From: JAVVEH01 sp032251435
Lineage (GTDB): Bacteria; Verrucomicrobiota; Lentisphaeria; Oligosphaerales; MVZH01
Assembly (NCBI GenBank): GCA_032251435.1
Contig: JAVVEH010000002.1
Coordinates: 113,872-177,871, forward strand
DNA: 64,000 nt
Direction of reading: 5' to 3'
The translations under genes and the position numbers were made by a program. How positions within the stretch are numbered: position 1 is the first letter of the stretch; the number at the start of each line of letters is the position of its first letter. Positions 36,458-44,013 of the stretch are shown one piece after another. The notes under the pieces are model-generated. The model worked only from the letters and a program-made list of their open reading frames with translations, did no database searches and was not told the DNA's origin.

Positions 36458-37279
36458 ATGAATGTGACACGCTTTTTAATGAAAACACTTCGCTCCGGGC
36501 GGCGGACGCTAAGCCCGGAGGGGCGGCGGCGGATCAGCCGGTTCGTTCTGTCGAACCAAGGTCCGGGAGGGGGGTTCCGCGGACCGGACGGGATTTCTGA
36601 GGACACCTATTACAGTTGGTTTGGCGGCGCCTTGGTGACAACGGGCCGGCACCCGCGGGCCTTTGTCACCCTGCGGCGCTTTGTCGGAGAGTTGTCCCGG
36701 CGGGGGGCGGCGCCGATGTCTTTGCCGGAGACCGCGGCCTGGTCGGCGTTGCGGAGAATGACCTGGCTTAAACGGAAGAACGTGGATCTCTCGCCGTTCA
36801 TGACCCCCGGCGGCGGCTATTCTCACTTGCCCGGTGCTGTGGAACGACCGACATCTTACGGAGCCTACCTGGCCCGCCTGGCCGCGGAGTCCGCGGGAAT
36901 GGATCTTCCCGTGACCCCTTTGGCCGAATGGGAACCGGCCTCCGGAGCGTCCGGATTGGCGGCGGAAATCCTGTTAATCATGTTGGCGGGAGCTCCAGGG
37001 GATCCGGCCGGGCGGCGGCGGGCGCTGCTGTCTTTGGTCGATCAAGCCGGCGGCATACGGCCGCACGCCGCGGGAACCGCGGACGCGCTGTCCACGGGTG
37101 CCGGTTTGACGGCTCTCAAAGTCTCCGGGGGGGTCCCGGAAGACCTTCGCACAAACATGGCCCGCTTCATTGAAGCGTGCTGGACAGACTCAGGGGGCTT
37201 CCGGGAGGCCCCCGACCACGGGGCGCCCGATGTGGAATACACCTTTTACGCGCTGCTGGGTTTGGGCGCCCTGACATGA
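36458..37279 (+). CDS. Prenyltransferase/squalene-cyclase-like repeat protein
   Basis: About 273 residues with repeated QW-like units: SNQGPGGGFRGPDGISEDTY, FGGALVTTGRHPRA, MTPGGGYSHLPGAVERPTSY and ARFIEACWTDSGGFREAPDH. These match the alpha/alpha toroid of the prenyltransferase beta-subunit and terpene-cyclase fold. The zinc or DxDD residues of true enzymes are not clearly present, so the function is open. The start is uncertain: the frame runs from 36329 and has ATGs at 36383 and 36458; I use 36458, where the compact domain begins. Confidence 0.7.
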   Translation: MNVTRFLMKTLRSGRRTLSPEGRRRISRFVLSNQGPGGGFRGPDGISEDTYYSWFGGALVTTGRHPRAFVTLRRFVGELSRRGAAPMSLPETAAWSALRRMTWLKRKNVDLSPFMTPGGGYSHLPGAVERPTSYGAYLARLAAESAGMDLPVTPLAEWEPASGASGLAAEILLIMLAGAPGDPAGRRRALLSLVDQAGGIRPHAAGTADALSTGAGLTALKVSGGVPEDLRTNMARFIEACWTDSGGFREAPDHGAPDVEYTFYALLGLGALT

Positions 37280-37364
37280 CCGGGGACAGGAACATCATGA
37301 CGGGCCGACTTTGTTTTCTTCATGACAGAAAAGATATCCCGACTGAAAAAAGTGGAGGCGACGT

Positions 37365-38303
37365 ATGGCGCGTGTGATCACGTGGTTGACACATAAATGG
37401 ATTCCGTGTTGGAACTTCACAGAGACGGACGCGGCTTACCTGGCGCGGTTGACACCGGGGGTCGACATACGGATCTGCTGGAGCGAGAATGACTTTCTTC
37501 GGGAGTTGCCGACGGCGGCGGCGGCCCTTGTCTGGCGGTTTGAGCAGGCGTATTTCGCCCAAGCGCCGAACCTGCGCCATATCGCCACACCGGCGGCGGG
37601 CAAGGATTATTTTCACATTGACCCGCCGCCGCGTGTCACCGTCAGCTACGGGACATTCCACGGTCCTTTAATGGCCGAAACGGTGGTCGGCATGGCGTTG
37701 GCGCACTGCCGGGGGATTATTGAGACGCGTCGGTTAAGCGGCGAAACTTGGCCGCGGGCGGAGGTGGGGAGGACTATGCGCTCACTCCGCGGCGCCCGGG
37801 TGACGGTTCTCGGGTTGGGTCACATCGGCGAATGGATCGCCCGGTTATTGAAACCTTTTGGTGTCACCCTCACCGGGGTGAGACGGACGGCGCCTGATCA
37901 GCGGCCGCCGTTCTTTGATGAGAAAGACCAAATCATCCCGCTCAGCGGGTTGGACGCGGTGTTGCCGACGACGGATCACCTTATTTTGTGCTTGCCACGG
38001 TCTCCGGAAACCAATCACATCATCAACGCTTCCCGATTGGCCGGATTGCCTGGACACGCCGCGCTTTATAATGTGGGACGGGGTAACGCGGTGGATGAGG
38101 CCGCCTTGGCCGCCGCGCTGCGCGCGGGCAAACTCGCCGGGGCTTACTTGGATGTGTTTGAAACAGAGCCCCTGCCGATGGACAGCCCGCTGCGCGGGTG
38201 TCCGAACGCGTTTCTCATGCCCCATGTCTCCGCGGTCAGCCCCGATTACATGCGCTTGTTCTGTGATGAGGTGAGCACCCGTCTTCCCGGGAATCATGCT
38301 TAA
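37365..38303 (+). CDS. D-2-hydroxyacid dehydrogenase family protein
   Basis: A 312-residue NAD(P)-binding dehydrogenase. GARVTVLGLGHIGEWIARLL gives the Rossmann GxGxxG; LYNVGRGNAVDEAALAAAL includes the expected catalytic Arg, YLDVFETEPLPMDSPL the Glu, and FLMPHVSA the His. It resembles the glyoxylate/hydroxypyruvate reductase-like branch; the true substrate is unknown. It overlaps the convergent DUF4234 gene by 4 bases. It is not close in sequence to the dehydrogenase at 20.6 kb. Confidence 0.85.
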   Translation: MARVITWLTHKWIPCWNFTETDAAYLARLTPGVDIRICWSENDFLRELPTAAAALVWRFEQAYFAQAPNLRHIATPAAGKDYFHIDPPPRVTVSYGTFHGPLMAETVVGMALAHCRGIIETRRLSGETWPRAEVGRTMRSLRGARVTVLGLGHIGEWIARLLKPFGVTLTGVRRTAPDQRPPFFDEKDQIIPLSGLDAVLPTTDHLILCLPRSPETNHIINASRLAGLPGHAALYNVGRGNAVDEAALAAALRAGKLAGAYLDVFETEPLPMDSPLRGCPNAFLMPHVSAVSPDYMRLFCDEVSTRLPGNHA

Positions 38304-38689
38304 CTGGCAAGCTTGTTAATCTCGGACTGGTGGATAATATCCACAACGATGGAAAAGCCTAAAACGGTTAGCAGGCAGCTGAGGATGGGCAGCGCGTCGA
38401 ATACCGTCTTGCCCGTGTGGCGCTGGATTTCCACTATGGACGCGCCCATTTTGTATTGATAAAAAATGTGCCAGATGCCGCAGGTGATAAACGTCAGCAA
38501 CATCCAGGCGAGGAAACTGAATTCACGGCGTCCGAGCATGTCGTTGCAGGCTTCCATTTGCCGGTAATTCCAATAGAGATTCCACAGGCCGCAGGTCACC
38601 AAGGTCATAATCAGGTGCAACGGAATACTTAAAACATGTCTGCGGAAGTAAAAGCGGTCAGTCGGGGTGACGGGGATGGTGTTGCGCAT
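38300..38689 (-). CDS. DUF4234 membrane protein
   Basis: A 129-residue protein with three likely membrane helices: LIMTLVTCGLWNLYWNYRQ, LAWMLLTFITCGIWHIFYQY and LPILSCLLTVLGFSIVVDII. The paired CG(L/I)W...YWNY/FYQY motifs mark DUF4234. Function unknown. It follows the ferredoxin gene at a 21-base gap on the same strand, so it may ride on the homocysteine transcript. Confidence 0.82.
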   Translation of the reverse strand: MRNTIPVTPTDRFYFRRHVLSIPLHLIMTLVTCGLWNLYWNYRQMEACNDMLGRREFSFLAWMLLTFITCGIWHIFYQYKMGASIVEIQRHTGKTVFDALPILSCLLTVLGFSIVVDIIHQSEINKLAS

Positions 38690-38710
38690 GATACTCCTTG
38701 CGGTCAGGCA

Positions 38711-39127
38711 TTAAAACGCGGCGGTGCAGGCCCCGAACGGGCAATCTCTTAAACAGGCCAGGCACTCCACGCAGAGGGATTCGTCAAACGCGATCCGGCG
38801 GACCGCGGAGTCCGCGACATGCAGGGCCCCGGTGGGGCAGTGGGCCAGGCAGTTGCCGCAATGCGTGCATAAATCCTCGTGCCAGGTGACATCTTTGGTG
38901 GTCGAGTCGATATTAATGCCCAACGACTGGATATAGTCCATCGCCCGGTCAAATTTGGTCTTCTCGCCGGTGATGTCCAAGACCAGATAGCCCTCCTCGT
39001 CCGGGGTCACTTTCGCCCGGAAAATATTAATCTTCAGGTCGTACTCTTTGACCAGATTATAAACGATGGGTTTTTCGGTCTCACATTTTGGGAACCGGAG
39101 GAAAAGTCGTTGAGTGACAGGGCTCAT
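38711..39127 (-). CDS. NIL domain plus 4Fe-4S ferredoxin protein (homocysteine pathway)
   Basis: A 138-residue protein: an N-terminal NIL domain (RLFLRFPKCETEKPIVYNLV) and a C-terminal two-cluster ferredoxin (CTHCGNCLAHCPTGAL and CVECLACLRDCPFGAC). In Methanosarcina its relative MA1822 works with MA1821 to make homocysteine from aspartate semialdehyde and a sulfide donor (known). Its start overlaps the DUF39 stop (ATGA), so the pair is made together. The ATG at 39127 is preferred over 39160 because of that coupling and domain start. Confidence 0.9.
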   Translation of the reverse strand: MSPVTQRLFLRFPKCETEKPIVYNLVKEYDLKINIFRAKVTPDEEGYLVLDITGEKTKFDRAMDYIQSLGINIDSTTKDVTWHEDLCTHCGNCLAHCPTGALHVADSAVRRIAFDESLCVECLACLRDCPFGACTAAF

Positions 39128-40320
39128 GATTGCCGCTCCCGGATCTCGAGCGGGGAGCATCCTTGGTTGGAGGCTTTTAGAGGAATGGAGGGAACGCCCA
39201 TTGCGAATCCGCCATCCCGGATCTCCGCTTTTAACAGTTCGGCGATGGCCAGCGCTTTGGCGTACGATGACAGACTGCTGACCCGGGCGTCGTGTCCCCC
39301 GAGTTCAATCACGCCCGTCCGCAGTTGCGCGTAGGTGACTTCTTTCACCACGGCGCCTGTCCGCTGCGGGTAATCATGGCTGTAGTCGATGACCGGCGCT
39401 TTGATTTGGTCATCCCGGATGGTGACCCGGGTGAGAATTTCCTCATTTAAAATGGGAATCGGTATGCCGATGCCCAACGCCAGCGAGACACCGTAGCCGC
39501 GTAAGCTCACGCCGCGGACAAATTCCGGAATCATGCCTTTCATGTCCGCTGTCAGTCCCAGCGTTCCAGCGCCTTCAGTGGGAACCCCGTCAGGCGAGCG
39601 GGCGCAGTCGGGCGCGTGTTGTGTGCCCTCGGCGTGGACAACACCCCGCGAACCCGCCAGCCAGACGCTGGTCCCGATGCCGATGGTTTGATAAAACGGA
39701 TCATTTAAAAGAGGAGACAACTGGCCGGCGGAGCTGTAGGTCACATTGCGCATCTTCGGTTCAAGGCGGCCCAGGTATGAATACACGGTTCGATCCGAGC
39801 GGTTGGTCGCCACATTGTAATTCTGGTAACAATTCCGCGGGTTGACCATGATGGCCTGGTTCAAGTCATCCAAGGTGAAGTAGGTGCGGATTTCGCGGCG
39901 GGGATAGTCATCCGTTCCATACGACAACGCGAATAACTGGCACTCTTGGCCGGCGACCAGTTTTTCGATCACATGGGCGCCGCCAAAGGCGAAATCGCCG
40001 GGATAATTCATATTGGCCGGGTCATTGTGACGCAGTTGCGTGGCGCCCAGGTAGCAGTCCACCGCCGCCAGCCCGGAATAGGCGGAGACATCATCAATCC
40101 ACGTCTCCGACATGCGCATCTTCGGTTTGCTGTGGCCGAAATTCAAAAAGCAACCGGACGAACACATCGCGCCAAACGTGGCCGTGGTGACCACATCCAC
40201 TTCCCGGGCCGCTTGATCAACGCCTTTGCGGTCAACGTAATCAATAATTTCCTCGGCCGTCAGAACGACGGCCTTTCCGGATGCGATTTTATCATTGATT
40301 TGGTCGTATGTTTTCGCCAT
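39124..40320 (-). CDS. COG1900/DUF39 homocysteine-forming sulfurtransferase
   Basis: A 398-residue protein of the family that replaces the transsulfuration or O-acetylhomoserine route in anaerobes (aspartate semialdehyde to homocysteine). ATFGAMCSSGCFLNFGHSKP carries conserved cysteines in the DUF39 core; NPRNCYQNYNVATN and GSRGVVHAEGTQHAPDC add others, with a redox or persulfide role likely. It is upstream of and coupled to the NIL-ferredoxin gene; the third partner, COG2122, is at 42.1 kb. No CBS domains are seen, in keeping with the short forms. Confidence 0.9.
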   Translation of the reverse strand: MAKTYDQINDKIASGKAVVLTAEEIIDYVDRKGVDQAAREVDVVTTATFGAMCSSGCFLNFGHSKPKMRMSETWIDDVSAYSGLAAVDCYLGATQLRHNDPANMNYPGDFAFGGAHVIEKLVAGQECQLFALSYGTDDYPRREIRTYFTLDDLNQAIMVNPRNCYQNYNVATNRSDRTVYSYLGRLEPKMRNVTYSSAGQLSPLLNDPFYQTIGIGTSVWLAGSRGVVHAEGTQHAPDCARSPDGVPTEGAGTLGLTADMKGMIPEFVRGVSLRGYGVSLALGIGIPIPILNEEILTRVTIRDDQIKAPVIDYSHDYPQRTGAVVKEVTYAQLRTGVIELGGHDARVSSLSSYAKALAIAELLKAEIRDGGFAMGVPSIPLKASNQGCSPLEIRERQS

Positions 40321-40389
40321 GATCAGGTCAGATATCCCAGCGCTGTGAGAACGGGGGCCGGAGAACAGGGGCTGTGCCGATAATCGTCG

Positions 40390-40848
40390 TCAATCCTCGT
40401 GAAGGATCTTCACCACCAGTTTTTTGACTTGTCCCTCACCCACCAGGGGTTTGTGAAGATCATCGGGAAACAGCATCACAAAGAGTCCGGCGGTTAAATC
40501 CACCCATTGGGTCGGTTTTTCGTTGCAGAACAATAAATCATCTTCCGGCTCGTATTCGGTCAGGCAGCCCGGGCAGTCACCCAGCGACCGCCAGCCGACG
40601 CGGTCATGTCCCGCCAGGCAAATCTGGATGTCGATGTACTTGCGGTGTCCTTCCAGTTCAGCGTCCTCCTCAGGGCGGCAGTTTTCCGTGGCTACCATCA
40701 GATAGGCCTCTTCTCCCTCTCCGGCGATCGGGTGCCACCCCTCAGCCAGAGAGTCCAAATCATGGGTGGCCAGAAAGTCACACACAACGGGAAGCAGTGG
40801 ATTTAGCGGCGAATAAAACGTCAAGCGGTCAAGCGTGTCAATGATCAT
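40390..40848 (-). CDS. YhcH/YjgK/YiaL family protein
   Basis: A 152-residue cupin-like protein. EDAELEGHRKYIDIQICLAG and FVMLFPDDLHKPLVGEG hold the His and acidic residues that bind metal in this family. Members are linked to sialic acid or sugar-anomer handling (known for YhcH). No sialic-acid operon is visible, so the sugar is open. It lies 70 bases upstream of DUF39 on the same strand. Confidence 0.85.
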   Translation of the reverse strand: MIIDTLDRLTFYSPLNPLLPVVCDFLATHDLDSLAEGWHPIAGEGEEAYLMVATENCRPEEDAELEGHRKYIDIQICLAGHDRVGWRSLGDCPGCLTEYEPEDDLLFCNEKPTQWVDLTAGLFVMLFPDDLHKPLVGEGQVKKLVVKILHED

Positions 40849-40940
40849 TGTGGTTTCACCTGGGTAAAAACGGGTTATCTTAACATCAAACGGTTACTGT
40901 AACCCGAATCTGTGAAAAATCGATTGACTGGAGAAAATAA

Positions 40941-41147
40941 ATGAGCCGTCGCCCCCCGCAAGAGTTGATCACTATTCTCGCCTGTCCCGCTTGCTCTGAC
41001 CGCCCCCCCGTCCGCCTCAGCGAGGACGGCACATGGGTGATTTGCGATCAGTGCCGCCGTCAGTATCCAGTCAAAGACGGGATTCCTGTCATGCTGGTTG
41101 ATGAGGCCGTGACACCCTCACCGACCCCAATAATCAATAATCAATAA
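40941..41147 (+). CDS. Trm112-family small zinc-ribbon protein
   Basis: A 68-residue protein: LACPACSDRPPVRL and CDQCRRQYPVKDGIPVMLVD match the Trm112/UPF0434 zinc-ribbon. Homologues act as partners of methyltransferases in eukaryotes; the bacterial role is unclear. Its last residues (TPIINNQ) are encoded by the heptanucleotide repeat that follows, so the stop codon lies within that repeat. Shine-Dalgarno (TGGAGAAA) precedes the ATG. Confidence 0.85.
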   Translation: MSRRPPQELITILACPACSDRPPVRLSEDGTWVICDQCRRQYPVKDGIPVMLVDEAVTPSPTPIINNQ

Positions 41148-41273
41148 TCAATAATCAATAACCAATAACCAATAATCAATAACCAATAACCAATAATCAA
41201 TAACCAATAACCAATAACCAATAACCAATAACCAGGAACCAGGAACCAGGAACCAGGAATCAGGAATCAGGAA
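41127..41273. repeat. Heptanucleotide tandem repeat that drifts in sequence
   Basis: About 20 copies of a 7-base unit: first AATAATC, then alternating AATAACC and AATAATC, then AGGAACC and finally AGGAATC. It begins inside the last codons of the Trm112 gene. Such units usually arise by slippage; variant blocks show stepwise change. Confidence 0.85.
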
Positions 41274-41529
41274 TCGCGGCGGAATTTAATTTCGCGGCGC
41301 TGAAAACGTAATCGGTTAATAGCTGGGGCGTAGGCCGGGGTTCCTTGCCCGGGGATGCCTTAAGACAGTCGGTCTTGGAAGACCGCCCTACACAATGTCC
41401 CCCGGCTGCTAGCCGGTTACCTGAAAACAGCGCGGCCTTGTTTGCAATCAGCCTAATACGGCTTAAATTTAACGCCTTTGTTTGCTGATTTTTTATTTTA
41501 CACTGTTTTCCCGCGCGGAGGTGGTTTGC
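41274..41529. repeat. Intergenic palindromic segment before secG
   Basis: The stretch contains hairpins CGGTCTT-GG-AAGACCG (41370-41385) and CCGGCT-GCT-AGCCGG (41402-41416) and GCCGGGGTTCC/GCCCGGGG-like arms. It resembles dispersed intergenic repeats of PVC genomes. Together with the heptamer array it fills the gap between the Trm112 gene and secG; no gene is seen. Confidence 0.45.
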
Positions 41530-41997
41530 ATGGGCTCTCTGATTATCGCTTTGTACGTTCTTGAAGTTTTGGTTTCGGTCATGCTGATCGGCATTGTTTT
41601 GATTCAACAAAGCAAAAGCCAAGGCGGCCTGGGCGCCTTGGCCGGGGGACAGACCGAGTCCGTTTTCGGCGCCGCCACGGGCAATGTCATCACCAAAGCC
41701 ACCGTGACGCTGGCGGCTGTTTTTCTCGCCAACACACTCGTGCTGGCGATTCTGACCAGTCAGGCCGGGGCCACGGCGAAAGCCGCCTCCCGGGCTGAAG
41801 CCTTGGCGAAGGACACCCCGATGTCACAAGACGCGGACGGTTCCGCCGCGGACGGGACGATGGGCGGCACGACCGAAGACGCGGCCGAGGACGCCGCCGC
41901 CGGAACGGCGGACGGTGACACGGAAACGGGCGTTGACGAAGCCGCTGATAAATCGGCGGAAACACCTGATGAAGCCACCGACACGCCGACCGAGTAA
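41530..41997 (+). CDS. secG: Protein translocase subunit SecG with a long acidic tail
   Basis: About 155 residues. The SecG core has two membrane helices (IIALYVLEVLVSVMLIGIVL and VTLAAVFLANTLVLAILTS) around the conserved QQSKSQGGLGALAGGQTE loop. SecG helps SecYEG move proteins. The last 60 residues are Asp/Glu/Ala/Thr-rich, low complexity and not part of the usual SecG. I chose the ATG at 41530 (GAGGTGG upstream) over the frame start at 41482. A terminator follows. Confidence 0.9.
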   Translation: MGSLIIALYVLEVLVSVMLIGIVLIQQSKSQGGLGALAGGQTESVFGAATGNVITKATVTLAAVFLANTLVLAILTSQAGATAKAASRAEALAKDTPMSQDADGSAADGTMGGTTEDAAEDAAAGTADGDTETGVDEAADKSAETPDEATDTPTE

Positions 41998-42018
41998 ACG
42001 TTTCAGGTTATGTGTTCA

Positions 42019-42052
42019 CGCGGAGCCGACGGTGTCGGTTCCGCGTTTTTTT
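42019..42052 (+). terminator. Rho-independent terminator after secG
   Basis: A 12-bp stem (CGCGGAGCCGAC with GTCGGTTCCGCG, one G-U pair), GGT loop and seven T. A clear intrinsic terminator 20 bases after the secG stop. Confidence 0.9.
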
Positions 42053-42071
42053 ATCCCTGAGCCTTGCCTAA

Positions 42072-42821
42072 ATGCCATCACCGGAATTTAAACTGTTTTC
42101 CCACCGGGAAGCTAATTTCCGGATTCGCAGTGACCGTTTCGACGCCTGTGTTGAGCGAATTATCCGCTGTCGCCGGGAGCTGGACGCGCATATCGCCAGC
42201 CACCCGGCTTTTAAAACAGCCCTGTCCCCTTTGCCGTCCGCCCCCGCGCCGGCGTTTATCACCCGGATGTACGAGGCGTCACAGGCGGTGGGTGTCGGCC
42301 CCATGGCGGCTGTGGCCGGCGCCGTGGCGGAAGCCGCGGCTTGGGCCGCCGTCGCCGCGGGCGCCAGCGAGGCGATCGTGGAAAACGGGGGAGACATCTT
42401 CATCGTGGGGGATAAAGAAGTCCGCCTGGGCCTTTTCGCCGGAACCAGTCCTTTGTCGGGCAAACTGGCTTTGCGCGCGTCCCCCGGCCTTTTCCCTCTG
42501 GCTGTCTGTTCGTCCTCTTCGACCATGGGGCATTCTTTAAGTCTGGGAAAGTGCGATTTGGCGACCGTGTTCTCACGCGACGCCTGTCTGGCTGATTGCG
42601 CCGCCACTCAAGCCGCGAATCTGGTGAAAACGCGCGAGGATATTCAGTCGGTATTGGACGCGGTCAGCGCGATTCCAGGTATTGACGGTTTGCTTATCAT
42701 CAAAGGTGACAGCATCGGCATGACGGGGCGGGTACCCCCGCTCGCGCGCAACGCGGACGCGGAGTTAGAGCGGAAAATCACCCGCCACAGCGGCGCGCCG
42801 CTGCCCCGGGTGGTCGTCTGA
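42072..42821 (+). CDS. UPF0280/COG2122 family protein (homocysteine pathway)
   Basis: A 249-residue protein with the ApbE-like fold of UPF0280: VGPMAAVAGAVAEAAAWAA, EAIVENGGDIFIVGD and CSSSSTMGHSLSLGKCDLAT. Its archaeal relative (MA1715) was shown to be needed with COG1900 and NIL-ferredoxin for homocysteine formation. The other two partners are 2-3 kb away on the opposite strand, so this looks like a divided cluster. The precise step is not known; flavin binding as in ApbE is possible but unproven. Confidence 0.88.
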   Translation: MPSPEFKLFSHREANFRIRSDRFDACVERIIRCRRELDAHIASHPAFKTALSPLPSAPAPAFITRMYEASQAVGVGPMAAVAGAVAEAAAWAAVAAGASEAIVENGGDIFIVGDKEVRLGLFAGTSPLSGKLALRASPGLFPLAVCSSSSTMGHSLSLGKCDLATVFSRDACLADCAATQAANLVKTREDIQSVLDAVSAIPGIDGLLIIKGDSIGMTGRVPPLARNADAELERKITRHSGAPLPRVVV

Positions 42822-42846
42822 CACGCGCCGCGCGCCCGCCAGAGAG

Positions 42847-44010
42847 TTAGTCCGCTTTTTTGTGACGAATCTGGTCGAGAGTCACCGCGGCGACAATGAT
42901 CGCTCCGGTGACGATCTCCTGAACAAAATTCTGAAGGCCTAGAACGGTGCAGCCTTTGTAGACGATCATGATGATCAGCGTGCCGACCAGTGTCCCCCCG
43001 ATACCCCCGACCCCGCCATTTAAACTGGCGCCGCCGATCACAACCGAAGCGATGACCAGAAGCTCAGTGCCGATGTCAGTCGTCGGGTCGCCCATGCCCA
43101 GCCAGGCGAATCGCAGCACGCCGGCCAAACCGGCGCAGGCGATAGCGACCAAGTAGGTGAGAATTTTTGTTTTCTCAACATTAATCCCGCAGAGCCGGGC
43201 GGTGTTTTCATTGGACCCCACCGCGTAAATGTGGCGGCCAAACCGTGTGTATTTGAGCATCAGCCCCATGGCGACGGCCAGTAAGCCCCACATCCAAACG
43301 CCGGGCATGGGTAGAATCATGTCACCCACTTTTATGTCGCGCATGATCGTGTTTAGCCAAATGGCTTTGCCGTTGACTTCCGAAACATCGACATAAACCG
43401 ATGTCCCTCCCGCCAGCCATTTAGCGGTCCCGCGCAGGGACGCCCAGAGTCCAAGCGTGACGATGAACGGGGGCAAAGGCGTCTTCTTGATTGAGATGGT
43501 ATTGAGAAACCAGAGAGCCCCGCCCGCCAGGATGCCGAGAGGAATACAGACGAATAACGGCCAGTCAGCCCCGCTTCGCAGCCAGACCATGACCAAAAGG
43601 CCCAGAATGACGGCGGCCGCCCGGCCGATATGGCCGACAACTGACGATCCGATGACGACGCCGACCGCCGCTCCGAAGGCGACACCGCCCGCCATCGCGC
43701 AAAGCGGCCACAGAATGGGAAACTGTTCAATCAGATAGCTGTCCCCCAGCCGCATGTTGAACATCCGGGCGATAACCACTGTCACCGCCGCGATCGTGCA
43801 GCCGACAGACAAGTCAATCCCCCCTGAAATGATGACCAATGTGGCCCCGAGAGCGGCGATGCCGACGATCACTGAAAGCATCAGGATGTCGTTCATCGTC
43901 CCCCACTGGCGGAAATCGCTCCCGCCGAGACTGGCGAACAACCCGAAGACAAACAGCAGCGCGATGAAAGGGCCCGCCTTGCTGATAGTTTTGACAATCT
44001 TTTCTTTCAT
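42847..44010 (-). CDS. Sugar ABC transporter permease (RbsC type)
   Basis: A 387-residue integral membrane protein with about 8-10 helices (FIALLFVFGLFASLGG, ILMLSVIVGIAALGATLVII) and the family segment GSNENTARLCGINVEKTKI that contacts the ATPase. It forms the channel for a monosaccharide importer with the two upstream genes. The gap to the ATPase stop is 3 bases. The insert KIKPPLP-like loop near 200-240 is longer than average. It is last in the operon. Confidence 0.9.
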   Translation of the reverse strand: MKEKIVKTISKAGPFIALLFVFGLFASLGGSDFRQWGTMNDILMLSVIVGIAALGATLVIISGGIDLSVGCTIAAVTVVIARMFNMRLGDSYLIEQFPILWPLCAMAGGVAFGAAVGVVIGSSVVGHIGRAAAVILGLLVMVWLRSGADWPLFVCIPLGILAGGALWFLNTISIKKTPLPPFIVTLGLWASLRGTAKWLAGGTSVYVDVSEVNGKAIWLNTIMRDIKVGDMILPMPGVWMWGLLAVAMGLMLKYTRFGRHIYAVGSNENTARLCGINVEKTKILTYLVAIACAGLAGVLRFAWLGMGDPTTDIGTELLVIASVVIGGASLNGGVGGIGGTLVGTLIIMIVYKGCTVLGLQNFVQEIVTGAIIVAAVTLDQIRHKKAD

Positions 44011-44013
44011 GAC

